NCBI GenBank assembly: GCA_030038195.1
Contig: JASHPJ010000124.1
Location: forward strand, 1-64,000
From: Acidobacteriaceae bacterium
Lineage (GTDB): Bacteria; Acidobacteriota; Terriglobia; Terriglobales; Acidobacteriaceae
Reading direction: 5' to 3'
Length of the DNA: 64,000 bases
This document shows positions 6,765 to 16,248 of this stretch, one piece after another (the stretch's first letter is position 1; each line of letters opens with the position of its first letter). The notes beneath the pieces were generated by a model. The model searched no databases and was not told the origin of the DNA. It saw only the letters and a list, made by a program, of their open reading frames with translations. The translations under genes and the position numbers were made by a program.

Positions 6765-9700
6765 ATGATTCTCCCGTTCGTCCGCGAAATCTTCGCGGAA
6801 CTGGAGCACTCTTCGGGCTTTGAGCGCGTTCGGAGGCACCTGGGCCTCGGTGCGGGGCGTCGCTGTGTGTCCGGATTGACCGCCACTGCGCGTGCTTTGT
6901 ACCTTCCGCTGATGGCGCGGGCCGCCAGGCAGCCGGTCCTCGTGGTCGTGGCCGACAACAAGGCCGCCGAGTCGCTGGAAACCATGCTCAGGGCCGGATG
7001 CGAGCTCACCGGCGCCATCGATCCCACGCGCGTGGTGCGTCTGCCCGCGCACGATGTGCTCCCATTCGAAAACCTCTCGCCGCACCCGGACGTGCAGGAG
7101 CAGCGCGCCTCTGCCTTGTGGAAGCTCGCTACCGGCGCGGTCGATCTGCTGATTGCGCCGGTAGAAGCTGCGGCTTTGAAGCTCTTCGAGCGCGAGTATT
7201 ACGCAGGCCTGGCCGTCACCCTGCGCCGCGGCGAAGAAGTCGACCTCGAAGTGCTCACTGCGCACCTGGCCGGCGTGGGCTATACGCGCATGGATCTCGT
7301 GGAGATGCCGGGGCAGTTCACGCGGCGTGGCGGAATCCTCGATGTCTACTCGCCGGAGAGCGACCGGCCGGTGCGCATCGAGTTCTTCGGCGACGAGATC
7401 GAGACGATTCGCAAGTTCGATCCCGAGACGCAGCGCTCGCAGAGCGGCCTGGACGAGGTAGAGCTGCTGCCGCTGACGGAAACACCGGTGACCGAGCACC
7501 TGCTGGCTGCAGTGAATGCGCGGCTGAGCAAACAGCGGATCGAGACAGAAGACGAGGAACTGGCTGCCGAGGCTGCCGCAGCGGGCGGCGTCAGCGTCTT
7601 TCCCGGATGGGAGTTCTTTGCCGCCGTTGCCGGCGCGGAAAAATCTCTGCTTTCGCTGGTGCCGCGCTGCGCGCTGTTTGTGGACGAGCCGGCCATGGTG
7701 CGCAATCAGATTGACCGCTGGTGGAACAAGGTGGAGCAGCGCCACGAGCGCTCGGGCATCGGCTCGCTCATCCGGCCGGAAGATATTTATCTGCGTCCGG
7801 AGCTGCTGCAGGCTTCGCTCCGCGCGCATACGGGCCTCGATCTCGATCAGCTTGGCGCGGTCGATGTGCTCGAGGAAGACGCGACGCTGGGCGAGATCGA
7901 GTTCAACACGCGTCCCACGCTGCGCTTCCACGGGTCGATCCCCGCGCTGACCGAGCAGTTGAAGAATCTCATGCAATCGGAATCGTGCATTGTGCTGGCC
8001 GCGCCCAACCAGGGCGACGTGGAACGGCTTGCGACTGTTCTGCGCGAGTATCAGATCCCCTATCGGCTTGGCAGCCGCGTGGCGCACGGCGGCGAGACCA
8101 TTCTGGAAGAAGCCAGCTACATGGCCGGCGATCTGCGCGTGCCGGTGATTGTGCGCACGTCCATCCCCGCGGGCGTGAGTTTCGTTGACGCGAATCTTGT
8201 TCTCTTCGGGGCCAACGATCTCTCAGACGACGCAGATGTGGCTGCGCGGCCTGAGCCAAAGAAGTCAAAGACTGCTGCGTTTGTCTCGGATTTTCGCGAT
8301 CTCGCCATGGGCGACTACGTGGTGCACGTCGAGCACGGCATCGCGCAATACCAGGGACTCAAGGAAATTGTGCAGGATGGGCTTTCGATCGAGTTCATGA
8401 TTCTGGAATTCGCCGAGTCGGCCAAGCTCTACGTTCCGCTTACGCGTCTCGACCTGATCCAGAAATACCGCTCGACGGACTCGGGACCTGCGCCGGTGCT
8501 GAACAAGCTGGGCTCGCAGCAGTGGGCCAAGACCAAGGCCCGCGTGCGCAAGGCCATGCAGGACATGACCGCCGAGCTGCTCAAGCTCTACGCCGAGCGG
8601 CATACGGCGCAGGGCACGGAGTTCTCCAGGGATAACGAGTTCCAGCGCGAGTTTGAAGACGCCTTCGACTACAACGAGACCGACGACCAGCTCGTCGCTA
8701 TTCACGCCATCAAGGAAGACATGGAGTCGGCCACGCCGATGGACCGCCTGCTCTGCGGCGATGTGGGCTATGGCAAGACAGAAGTGGCCATGCGCGCAGC
8801 CTTCAAAGCCGTGCAGGACGGCAAGCAGGTGGCCGTGCTCGCGCCGACAACCGTACTGAGCTTCCAGCACTTCGAGACTTTCAAGAAGCGGTTTGCACAG
8901 TTCCCTATCCATATCGAGATGATCTCGCGCTTCCGCACGGCGAAGGAGCAGAAGGAGATCGTGGAGCGCGCAGAAACCGGCAAGGTCGACATCGTCATCG
9001 GTACGCACCGGCTGCTCTCCAAGGACATCCAATTCCAGGACCTGGGCCTGCTCATCGTCGACGAGGAGCAGCGCTTCGGTGTGCGCCACAAGGAGCGGCT
9101 CAAGCAGTTGCGCAAGGAGATCGACGTGCTGGCCATGAGCGCCACGCCCATTCCGCGCACGCTGCACATGTCGCTGGTGGGGCTGCGCGATATGAGCGTG
9201 ATCGAGACGCCGCCCAAGGACCGCATGGCGATCCAGACCGTCGTCGCCAAGTACGACGAGAAGATCATCCGCTCGGCGATCGAGGTGGAGCTTGAGCGCA
9301 GCGGCCAGGTTTATTTTGTGCACAATCGCGTCGAATCCATCTACGAGATTGCTTCGCGTATTCAGGAGCTGGTTCCCGCGGCGCGCGTCACCGTTGGACA
9401 CGGGCAGATGAGCGAGGGCGAGCTTGAAAAGGTCATGCTGGCCTTCATGCATCACGAGTTTGACGTCCTGGTTGCGACCACGATCATCGAGAACGGGCTC
9501 GACATTCCGCTGGCCAACACCATCCTCATCAACCGCGCCGACCGGCATGGGTTGAGCGAGCTTTACCAGTTGCGCGGACGCGTAGGCCGGTCGAATCGCA
9601 GGGCGTATGCGTATCTTCTGATTCCGCAGGAAGGCGAGCTGAACGAAATTGCGCGGCGAAGGCTGGCGGCGCTGAAGGAGTTCAGCGACCTGGGCGCGGG

Positions 9701-10325
9701 CTTCAAGATCGCTGCGCTCGACCTGGAGCTGCGCGGCGCCGGCAACATGCTGGGCGGCGAGCAGAGCGGCCACATTGAAGCGGTTGGCTTCGAGCTCTAC
9801 ACCTCGATGCTCGAAGCCGCGGTGAAGGAGATGAAGGGCGAGAAGACCGAGGAGCACGTCACCACGCAGCTCAACCTGGGCATTGCGCTGCGCATTGATG
9901 AGAGCTACGTGCCCGAAGAGAACCAGCGGCTGCGCCTCTACAAGAAGATTGCCGGCGCCATGAGCCCTGCCGCAGTGAGTGAGATACGCGCCGAGATGGA
10001 AGACCGCTATGGCGTGCTGCCGGATGCGGCCGTGTACCTGCTGGAAGCAGCCATGCTGCGCCTGGAGTGCGAGTGCATGGGCGTGGCGCAGATCGACCGC
10101 AAACGCGGCGAGCTGCAGATTCGCTTTACGGAGAATGCGGGCGGAAATGCAGCTCTTGACCCGCAGCAGCTCATGCGCCTGGTGGCGCGCAACGCCAAGC
10201 GCGGCGCGCAGTTTACGCCGCAGGGCGTGCTCAAGTATCCGCTCGCCGCCTCGCGCCCGGACGAAGTTCTGCTTGAAATTCACGAGGTGCTTGCGAGCCT
10301 TGCGCCGGCGGCGGTGAACGCATGA
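6765..10325 (+). CDS. mfd: Transcription-repair coupling factor Mfd
   Basis: A 1186-residue protein with the full Mfd plan: UvrB-homology N-terminus (HDVLPFENLSPHPDVQEQRA, RRGGILDVYSPES), RNA-polymerase-interacting CarD-like domain (MGDYVVHVEHGIAQYQGL), superfamily 2 translocase with Walker A GDVGYGKTEVAMR near residue 665 and DEEQRFG, motif VI (QLRGRVGRSNR), and a C-terminal TRCF domain. It removes RNA polymerase stalled at lesions and recruits UvrA. The start at 6765 is preferred to an upstream ATG because MILPFVREIF is where the conserved region begins. The stop overlaps the next start (ATGA), so the DUF885 gene is probably co-transcribed. Confidence 0.97.
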   Translation: MILPFVREIFAELEHSSGFERVRRHLGLGAGRRCVSGLTATARALYLPLMARAARQPVLVVVADNKAAESLETMLRAGCELTGAIDPTRVVRLPAHDVLPFENLSPHPDVQEQRASALWKLATGAVDLLIAPVEAAALKLFEREYYAGLAVTLRRGEEVDLEVLTAHLAGVGYTRMDLVEMPGQFTRRGGILDVYSPESDRPVRIEFFGDEIETIRKFDPETQRSQSGLDEVELLPLTETPVTEHLLAAVNARLSKQRIETEDEELAAEAAAAGGVSVFPGWEFFAAVAGAEKSLLSLVPRCALFVDEPAMVRNQIDRWWNKVEQRHERSGIGSLIRPEDIYLRPELLQASLRAHTGLDLDQLGAVDVLEEDATLGEIEFNTRPTLRFHGSIPALTEQLKNLMQSESCIVLAAPNQGDVERLATVLREYQIPYRLGSRVAHGGETILEEASYMAGDLRVPVIVRTSIPAGVSFVDANLVLFGANDLSDDADVAARPEPKKSKTAAFVSDFRDLAMGDYVVHVEHGIAQYQGLKEIVQDGLSIEFMILEFAESAKLYVPLTRLDLIQKYRSTDSGPAPVLNKLGSQQWAKTKARVRKAMQDMTAELLKLYAERHTAQGTEFSRDNEFQREFEDAFDYNETDDQLVAIHAIKEDMESATPMDRLLCGDVGYGKTEVAMRAAFKAVQDGKQVAVLAPTTVLSFQHFETFKKRFAQFPIHIEMISRFRTAKEQKEIVERAETGKVDIVIGTHRLLSKDIQFQDLGLLIVDEEQRFGVRHKERLKQLRKEIDVLAMSATPIPRTLHMSLVGLRDMSVIETPPKDRMAIQTVVAKYDEKIIRSAIEVELERSGQVYFVHNRVESIYEIASRIQELVPAARVTVGHGQMSEGELEKVMLAFMHHEFDVLVATTIIENGLDIPLANTILINRADRHGLSELYQLRGRVGRSNRRAYAYLLIPQEGELNEIARRRLAALKEFSDLGAGFKIAALDLELRGAGNMLGGEQSGHIEAVGFELYTSMLEAAVKEMKGEKTEEHVTTQLNLGIALRIDESYVPEENQRLRLYKKIAGAMSPAAVSEIRAEMEDRYGVLPDAAVYLLEAAMLRLECECMGVAQIDRKRGELQIRFTENAGGNAALDPQQLMRLVARNAKRGAQFTPQGVLKYPLAASRPDEVLLEIHEVLASLAPAAVNA

Positions 10326-10336
10326 GGAAACGACAG

Positions 10337-12097
10337 ATGAAAACAGTCCTTGTCTTGTTTACGATTGGAGCCACTATGCCTATGGCCATAGCAGCGCACG
10401 CAGCGCAGGGCGCCTGGAAGCAGCAGTTCGAGAAACTCTCTGACGAATATTTCGATCAGGTCTACTTCCGCTATGCGCCCTCCGGGGCCACAATGATCGG
10501 CTTCCACCAGTACGACTCGCAGCTTGAAGACTTCTCGCGGCCGGCTATCCATGCCGAAATCGCTGCGCTCAATAGCTTCGAGAAACGGATCGAAGCCATT
10601 CAGCCCGACGATTCACCGGCAGATTTTGTGCCGCGCACGGACCGGGAGATGGTGCTGGCCAATATCCGCTCGCAACTGCTGACGCTCGAAACCATCCGCC
10701 CCTGGGCGCAGAACGCGGACAACTATTCAAGTGCCTGCGCTAACGCCGCCTTTGTGCTGATGGAGCGCAAATTTGCGCCGCCGGATGAGCGGCTGCGCTC
10801 GCTGGTTGCGCGTGAGAAGCAGATGCCTGCGCTGCTGGCCGCCGCGCGCGCGAATCTCCAGAATCCACCGCACATTTTTACGGAGATCGCCATCGAGCAG
10901 TTGCCAGACATTATCAGCTTCTTTGAGCGCGACGTGCCGCAGGCCTTTGCCGATGCACAGGACCCGGCGCTCAAGGTGGAGTTCGCCAGGGCCAATACAG
11001 CCGTCATTGCCGCGCTCAACGATTATCTCAACTGGCTCAAGACCGATCTGCTGGCGCGCTCGAATGGCGACTTTCGCATCGGCGCCGACACGTTCCACAA
11101 AAAGCTCGAATACGACGAGATGGTCGATCTGCCGCTCGACAGGCTGCTGGAGATTGGCTGGGCCGATCTGCGCAGGAACCAGGAGCACTTCAAGCAGGTG
11201 GCGCACGAGCTCGAGCCGGATAAGGACTCGCACGCCGTGCTTGAAGAGCTGGGCGAAGACCATCCTGCGCCCGATCAACTGCTCGACTCGTTCCGCGCCA
11301 CGTTCAACAGCCTGGTTGATTTCATCCGCGCGCATCACATCGTGACCATTCCGTCAGACGCGCGGCCCATTGTGGAAGAGACGCCGCCTTTCATGCGCGC
11401 CACAACCTTCGCCAGCATGGATACGCCGGGGCCATATGAAACACACGCAACCGAGGCGTACTTCAATGTGACGTTGCCCGATCCGAAGATGACGCCGGCA
11501 GAAGTCGAAGGCTACATGCACTCGTTCAACGTGGGCACGGTGATTTCAACCGCGGTGCATGAGGCTTACCCGGGACACTACGTGCAGTTCCTGTGGGTGC
11601 CGCAGGCGCCGAGCAAGGTGCGCAAGATTTTGGGCGCGAACACCAACGCTGAAGGCTGGGCCCACTACTGCGAGCAGATGATGCTCGATGAGGGCTATGG
11701 CCAGCCTGGCACCGGCGCCAGGGATGCGCGTGAGTCGAAGCTGTTGCGGTTGGGGCAACTGCAGGATGCGCTGCTGCGCGATGCGCGATTTATCGTCGGC
11801 ATCGAGATGCACACCGGCAAGATGAGCATCCAACAGGCTGAGGAGTTCTTCCAGAAAGAAGGCTACCAGTCGAAAGAGACCGCGGAAGTGGAGACCAAAC
11901 GTGGCGCGGGCGATCCTACGTACCTGTATTACACGCTGGGCAAGCTGGAGATCATGAAACTGCGCGAGGACGTGAAGAAAAAAGAAGGCGCGGCTTTTTC
12001 GCTCGAACAATTTCACGACGATTTTCTGAAGCAGGGCTTTCCGCCAATTAAGATTGTGCGCGAGGCCATGCTTGGCGACGATTCGCCGACGCTGTAG
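10337..12097 (+). CDS. DUF885 family secreted metallopeptidase-like protein
   Basis: A 586-residue protein with an N-terminal signal peptide (MKTVLVLFTIGATMPMAIAA, cleavage near AHA). It carries the DUF885 signature HEAYPGHYVQFLW followed by NAEGWAHYCEQMM. This His-Glu ... His ... Glu pattern resembles M32/M2-like zinc peptidases, and the family is usually annotated as putative carboxypeptidases. It probably acts outside the cytoplasmic membrane. The ATG at 10337 follows GAGGA; an ATG at 10322 overlapping the mfd stop would add five residues. Substrate unknown. Confidence 0.85.
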   Translation: MKTVLVLFTIGATMPMAIAAHAAQGAWKQQFEKLSDEYFDQVYFRYAPSGATMIGFHQYDSQLEDFSRPAIHAEIAALNSFEKRIEAIQPDDSPADFVPRTDREMVLANIRSQLLTLETIRPWAQNADNYSSACANAAFVLMERKFAPPDERLRSLVAREKQMPALLAAARANLQNPPHIFTEIAIEQLPDIISFFERDVPQAFADAQDPALKVEFARANTAVIAALNDYLNWLKTDLLARSNGDFRIGADTFHKKLEYDEMVDLPLDRLLEIGWADLRRNQEHFKQVAHELEPDKDSHAVLEELGEDHPAPDQLLDSFRATFNSLVDFIRAHHIVTIPSDARPIVEETPPFMRATTFASMDTPGPYETHATEAYFNVTLPDPKMTPAEVEGYMHSFNVGTVISTAVHEAYPGHYVQFLWVPQAPSKVRKILGANTNAEGWAHYCEQMMLDEGYGQPGTGARDARESKLLRLGQLQDALLRDARFIVGIEMHTGKMSIQQAEEFFQKEGYQSKETAEVETKRGAGDPTYLYYTLGKLEIMKLREDVKKKEGAAFSLEQFHDDFLKQGFPPIKIVREAMLGDDSPTL

Positions 12098-12125
12098 AAG
12101 TGAAAGACGGTCGGATTTGTGCTCT

Positions 12126-12178
12126 CCCACCCTTTCGATCCGCCGCGATCCACCGCGGCAGATCGAGAGGATAGGGCG
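12126..12178. repeat. REP-like palindrome, family with 39184
   Basis: CCCACCCTTTCGATC-type arm, CCGCCGCGATCCACCGCGG core, then GATCGAGAGGATAGGGCG. The same plan occurs in the opposite orientation at 39184-39243. A second, different hairpin (CCCACCCTTTTT ... AAAAGGATGGG, 12205-12239) follows immediately. Both lie between genes. Confidence 0.55.
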
Positions 12179-12286
12179 TCCAGGCGCAGATGGGTTCGTG
12201 GTTTCCCACCCTTTTTACACAAAACGTGAAAAGGATGGGGCACGGGAGTTTTGATACGGTTTTTGAGTTGGTGTGAGGGAGATGCG

Positions 12287-13162
12287 ATGAGCAAGAGAGT
12301 GCGCAAGGCCGTTTTTCCCGCGGGTGGGCTGGGCACGCGTTTTTTACCCGCGACGAAGGTCATTCCCAAAGAGATGCTGGCGCTGGTGGACAAGCCCATC
12401 CTGCAATACGGCGTGGAAGAAGCGATTGCTTCGGGCATTGAACACATCATTGTTATAACCGGCCGCGGCAAAAGCGCGATGGAAGATCACTTCGATGTCA
12501 GCTATGAGCTTGACGCCGCTCTGGAGCGCAGAGGCAAGAATGACCTGCTTGCGCTGTCGCGCAGCGTTTCGTCGATGGCGCGCATCAGCTACGTGCGGCA
12601 GAAGGAGCCGCTGGGACTTGGTCATGCGGTGCTCTGCGCAAAGGAGCTTGTGGGAGACGAGCCCTTCGCCGTCATCTTGCCCGACGATGTGATCGACGCC
12701 GATCCGCCATGCCTGCAGCAGATGATCGAGGTCTTCGACGAAAAAGGCGGCTCGGTGCTGGCTACCATGACGATCGAAGGGCCGGGCATCAGCGCCTATG
12801 GCGTGCTGGCCGGCTCGCCTGATTCTGCGAATCCGCGCATTTACAACTGCACCGGCATGGTGGAGAAGCCGAAGTTTGCAGATGCACCTTCGACGCAGGC
12901 GATCATCGGACGCTATGTGCTGACGCCGCGGGTCTTCGCGCTGCTCGAAACCACCGCACCGGGAGCGGGTGGCGAAATCCAGCTCACCGACGGCATCAAA
13001 GCGTTGCTCAAGGAAGAAAAGGTCTATGGCTACAACTTTACCGGCAAGCGCTTTGACGCTGGCGACAAGTTCGGCATGCTGCAGGCAACGGTGGAGTTCG
13101 CACTGAAACGGCCGGAGCTCGGGGAAAAGTTCCGGGCGTATCTGAAGGGGTTGGAGCTATGA
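12287..13162 (+). CDS. galU: UTP-glucose-1-phosphate uridylyltransferase
   Basis: A 291-residue nucleotidyltransferase. The nucleotide-binding signature PAGGLGTRFLPATK is at residues 11-24, followed by IPKEMLALVDKPILQY. Other family blocks are VRQKEPLGLGHAVLCAKE, FAVILPDDVID, GMVEKP and the C-terminal GKRFDAGDKFGMLQA. It makes UDP-glucose from UTP and glucose-1-phosphate for envelope polysaccharide and trehalose synthesis. The start at 12287 is taken because it opens directly on the conserved N-terminus, with GAGGGAG upstream. It is followed by a hairpin between converging genes. Confidence 0.96.
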   Translation: MSKRVRKAVFPAGGLGTRFLPATKVIPKEMLALVDKPILQYGVEEAIASGIEHIIVITGRGKSAMEDHFDVSYELDAALERRGKNDLLALSRSVSSMARISYVRQKEPLGLGHAVLCAKELVGDEPFAVILPDDVIDADPPCLQQMIEVFDEKGGSVLATMTIEGPGISAYGVLAGSPDSANPRIYNCTGMVEKPKFADAPSTQAIIGRYVLTPRVFALLETTAPGAGGEIQLTDGIKALLKEEKVYGYNFTGKRFDAGDKFGMLQATVEFALKRPELGEKFRAYLKGLEL

Positions 13163-13184
13163 GGATAGCGGAGTCAGCAGAGAA

Positions 13185-13222
13185 AGCGGAGTTAGCCTGA
13201 CGCTGAACGTGCTAACTCCGCT
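13185..13222. terminator. Bidirectional hairpin between galU and the thioredoxin-like gene
   Basis: A 12-bp perfect stem AGCGGAGTTAGC/GCTAACTCCGCT (13185-13196 and 13211-13222) lies between two converging genes. T tracts are weak on both sides. The arm sequence recurs at 13809-13909, so it may be a repeat family as much as a terminator. Confidence 0.5.
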
Positions 13223-13228
13223 GTCTTC

Positions 13229-13786
13229 TCACTCCTTCCACTTGATGTTGCATCCAATCGAAGGCCGCTGCTCGGTGGGCACTGGCTTGCCGGCCAGCAC
13301 AGTGTCGATGGCCTTGCGCAGGTCTTCGCCGGTGACGGGAACGCCGTTACCGGGGCGGCTGGCGTCGTACTGGCCGCGGTAGACGAGACGAAAATCCCTG
13401 TCGAAGAGAAAGAAATCAGGCGTGCAGGCGGCCATGTAGGCGTGGGCCACGTCCTGCGACTCGTCGTAGAGGTACGGAAACGCAAAGCCGTCGGCCTGCG
13501 CCTGCGCTTTGAGCCCTTCAGGGCTGTCGGCCGGATGCGTGGTCACATCGTTCGAGCTGATGGCGACGATGGCCAGCGGTTTCGAAGCATAATCGGCGCC
13601 TAGCGGGCCCAGTGTCTTTTCGATGTGTTTTACGTAAGGGCAATGCGCGCAGATGAACATCACCAGCAGCGCGCCCTGACCTTTGAAATCGTCGCGGTGA
13701 ACGGTCTTGCCGGTAACAACATCGGTGAGCGCAAAGTCCGGCGCGATGGTGCCGAGTTCGAGCATGGTGGATTCGGTAAGTGCCAT
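13229..13786 (-). CDS. Thioredoxin-like peroxiredoxin-family protein
   Basis: A 185-residue single thioredoxin-fold protein. The redox motif is C46-A-H-C49-P (FICAHCPYVKH), preceded by the AhpC/TSA-type opening LELGTIAPDFALTDV and DDFKGQGALLVMFI. Later blocks are VAISSNDVTTHPADSP and TPDFFLFDRDFRLVYRGQ. No signal peptide, so it is cytoplasmic, probably a thiol oxidoreductase. An alternative start is Met8. RuvB lies upstream on the same strand, but the 133-base gap with repeats argues against tight coupling. Confidence 0.85.
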   Translation of the reverse strand: MALTESTMLELGTIAPDFALTDVVTGKTVHRDDFKGQGALLVMFICAHCPYVKHIEKTLGPLGADYASKPLAIVAISSNDVTTHPADSPEGLKAQAQADGFAFPYLYDESQDVAHAYMAACTPDFFLFDRDFRLVYRGQYDASRPGNGVPVTGEDLRKAIDTVLAGKPVPTEQRPSIGCNIKWKE

Positions 13787-13808
13787 GATTCTTCTCCTTG
13801 AATAATGC

Positions 13809-13909
13809 AGCGGGGTTAGCGGAGTTAGCCGCCCGCCGCGGCAGGCGTGTTAGCAGAGCTAATAAGCCTCAATGCCGATGTTAACTCCGCTAGCACCGCT
13901 AACCCCGCT
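13809..13909. repeat. Inverted repeat with GCGGAGTTAGC-like units
   Basis: AGCGGGGTTAGCGG (13809-13822) is exactly inverted at 13896-13909. GGAGTTAGC and TTAACTCCGC variants lie between the arms. Together with the hairpin at 13185 these form a local cluster around the thioredoxin-like gene. Confidence 0.55.
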
Positions 13910-13919
13910 TCTGCGTCCT

Positions 13920-14957
13920 TCAAAACAATCCTGACTGGCGGCCGGGTATGGCGATGCCGAAGTGCTCGTAGGCCAGGCGCGTGGCTACGCGGCCGCGTGG
14001 CGTGCGATCCAAAAATCCGATTTGAATCAGAAACGGCTCGTAGACCTCTTCGAGTGCGTCTTCCTCTTCCGCCAGGGTTGCGGCCAGCGTGCCCAGTCCC
14101 ACGGGACCGCCGTCGTACTTCTGAATAATCGTGAGCAGCAGCCGGCGGTCGATCTCGTCGAAGCCGTGCGCGTCCACTTCGAGCATGGTAAGCGCCGCGT
14201 TGGCCGTTGGCCGGTCAATGGCGCCCGAGCCGCGCACCTGGGCGTAGTCGCGCACGCGGCGCAGCAGGCGGTTGGCGATGCGCGGTGTGCCGCGCGAGCG
14301 CAGCGCGATCTCTGCAGCGCCGTCAGGGTCGATGGGAATCTGCATTACTTCGGCGGAGCGCTCGACGATTACGCGCAGCTCATCTTCTGTATAAAATTCG
14401 AGCCGCAGCAGGATTCCAAAACGGGAGCGGAGCGGCGAGCTGAGCAAGCCGGGACGCGTGGTTGCGCCGATGAAGGTGAAGGGACGGATCTCCATGACGT
14501 GCGTGCGCGCCGCCGGCCCTTGCCCGATGATGATGTCCAGCTTGTAGTCCTCGAGCGCGGTGTAGAGCTTTTCTTCCAGCACCGGCTGCATGCGGTGAAT
14601 CTCGTCGAGAAAAAGCACCTGCTTCTCGCGTAGGTTGGTCAAAATCGCCGTCAAATCTCCTTGGATCTGCAGCGCCGGCCCGGAGGTTTGCTGGAAGCCG
14701 ACATCGAGTTCATTGGCGATGATGGTGGCCAGCGTGGTTTTTCCCAATCCCGGGGGACCGAAGAGGAGCACGTGATCGAGGGCCTCGCCGCGGGACTTCG
14801 CGGCCTCAAGCGCGATGGCCAGCTGTTCCTTGGCCTTGGACTGGCCGATAAACTCGCGTAGCCAGCGGGGGCGCAGCTTGAGCTCGAAGTTCTGCTCCTC
14901 GTCGGCGCGCGCGGCGCTGACCAGCCGTTCCGGAGAGTTGTCACGCGCAATGGCCAT
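13920..14957 (-). CDS. ruvB: Holliday junction branch-migration ATPase RuvB
   Basis: A 345-residue AAA+ protein. The Walker A is [11 protein letters not shown], the Walker B is LFLDEIHRM, sensor 1 is in [20 protein letters not shown], and the arginine finger region is [17 protein letters not shown]. The C-terminal winged helix contains [18 protein letters not shown] and RTPRGRVAT. It drives branch migration with RuvA at Holliday junctions. The start at 14957 ([14 protein letters not shown]) is preferred; 13 more in-frame codons upstream do not resemble the family. ruvA and ruvC are not nearby. Confidence 0.96.
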   Translation of the reverse strand: MAIARDNSPERLVSAARADEEQNFELKLRPRWLREFIGQSKAKEQLAIALEAAKSRGEALDHVLLFGPPGLGKTTLATIIANELDVGFQQTSGPALQIQGDLTAILTNLREKQVLFLDEIHRMQPVLEEKLYTALEDYKLDIIIGQGPAARTHVMEIRPFTFIGATTRPGLLSSPLRSRFGILLRLEFYTEDELRVIVERSAEVMQIPIDPDGAAEIALRSRGTPRIANRLLRRVRDYAQVRGSGAIDRPTANAALTMLEVDAHGFDEIDRRLLLTIIQKYDGGPVGLGTLAATLAEEEDALEEVYEPFLIQIGFLDRTPRGRVATRLAYEHFGIAIPGRQSGLF

Positions 14958-15394
14958 GCTCACCAGAAGTGTAGCGGGTCCTGCCTGCGCGGGCAAAACC
15001 GCGGCGGGAGCGGTTCGCCGGAGCCGGCCAATTTGCAGATTCCACAGGTGTGTAACGATCCAGGTTCCCAGGGGCAGCGTGACGCAAAATGGTCATTGAC
15101 GCGCTGCTTTAGCCTCCAGTAGCATGGCGCTAAATTCGATGTGGCATGGACTTGGATTGGAGCGACTTGGCAGGCTGGAAGCAGGAGACCGCAGCGGCGA
15201 TGCAGGGTCCGCCCTTGCTGTTAACAGGAGCAGGACCGGCGCATGCACGGCGTAACCGTGCGCGAGGTCGCAGATAAACAGGCAGATTCAAGCGCAGGCG
15301 CTGTGAGCCTGCAGAGATTGCGCGCATTATGTTACGGTTGTGCCATCAGTGGAGCAAAGATCGGCCAGCCGGACGGATTCACCAGGAGACTTCT
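14958..15394. other. Intergenic stretch between divergent genes
   Basis: No supported gene. It should hold the promoters of ruvB (minus) and the lipoprotein gene (plus). A 43-codon open frame at 15146-15277 (plus) has no ribosome site or recognisable product, so I do not call it. Confidence 0.5.
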
Positions 15395-16096
15395 ATGCGT
15401 TATCGTCCACTCTTGGGCGTGTTGGCTTTCGGCCTTGTCATGCTGCCGCTCACAAGTTGCACTGACGATCCGTCCCTGACCTCCATTATCATCAGCCCCA
15501 CCTCGTTTACGGCAACCCTGACCCTTTTGCCGAACGGCTCGCCCGCGCCGGCAAGCGAGCAGCTATGGACACAGTACACGGCGACCGGCTACTACACGCA
15601 TCCCGACCACCAGCCGATCACAAAGGACATCACCAATCAGGTCACCTGGCTCTCCTACACGCCGCTGCTGGTCACCATCAATAGCTCCGGCGTGGCAACC
15701 GTTGCCGGCACGGCTACTGGCTTCACGCAGATCACGGCCAGCATGCCCGGATTTCATGGAATCGTGACCAGCAGCGCCTCTACCTTTACCGTGAACCTGC
15801 CCAGCTCCATCACGACTTCAGACGTCGTCTCGCTGAACATTCTGCCTACCAATCCGATTGTCTCTTCGCTGAATACCAACGAGGGGTTCGTGGTAATCGG
15901 AACCACCGGCACCGGAGCGACCGAGGACCTGACGACTTCCGCCACCTGGACTTCGAGCAACACAGCGGTTGCCACCATTGGCGCCAAGACCGGCCTGGCC
16001 ACCGCGCTTTCGGACGGCACATCCACGATTGTAGCCACCTACGCCAATCCTGACGGCTTTCAGGCAACGGCATACACCAACCTCACCGTTCAGTAA
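15395..16096 (+). CDS. Lipoprotein with bacterial Ig-like (Big_2) repeats
   Basis: A 233-residue exported lipoprotein. Signal MRYRPLLGVLAFGLVMLPL is followed by the lipobox LTSC, so the mature protein is lipid-anchored at the Cys. Two Ig-like units follow, each Thr/Ser-rich, with the Big_2 hallmark of strand pairs such as INSSGVATVAGTATGFTQIT and SSNTAVATIGAKTGLATALS. It is probably a surface or periplasmic structural or adhesive protein. The start at 15395 is set by AGGAGA 6 bases upstream and by the signal peptide. It is followed by a hairpin terminator. Confidence 0.8.
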   Translation: MRYRPLLGVLAFGLVMLPLTSCTDDPSLTSIIISPTSFTATLTLLPNGSPAPASEQLWTQYTATGYYTHPDHQPITKDITNQVTWLSYTPLLVTINSSGVATVAGTATGFTQITASMPGFHGIVTSSASTFTVNLPSSITTSDVVSLNILPTNPIVSSLNTNEGFVVIGTTGTGATEDLTTSATWTSSNTAVATIGAKTGLATALSDGTSTIVATYANPDGFQATAYTNLTVQ

Positions 16097-16112
16097 TCAC
16101 GGTTCATCACGC

Positions 16113-16152
16113 ACGCGAGAGTCGCCTGTTGAAGGCGGCTTTCGCGTCTTTA
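16113..16152 (+). terminator. Probable Rho-independent terminator
   Basis: Imperfect stem ACGCGA...GTCGCC / GGCGGC...TCGCGT (16113-16147), followed by CTTTAT, 17 bases after the lipoprotein stop. Confidence 0.55.
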
Positions 16153-16248
16153 TGCAGCGTCAATTCGCGTTCTCCGTGGCCCTGTCGGCACGAATCAAGA
16201 CACCACGGCAAAGCCAGCATTTAGACTGGTGAAGTCCGCTTGAGCGTA

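Noticed and set aside
8265-10283. 672-codon minus-strand frame inside mfd
   Set aside because: A mirror of a GC-rich gene's codon pattern; the mfd product on the plus strand has full-length family motifs.
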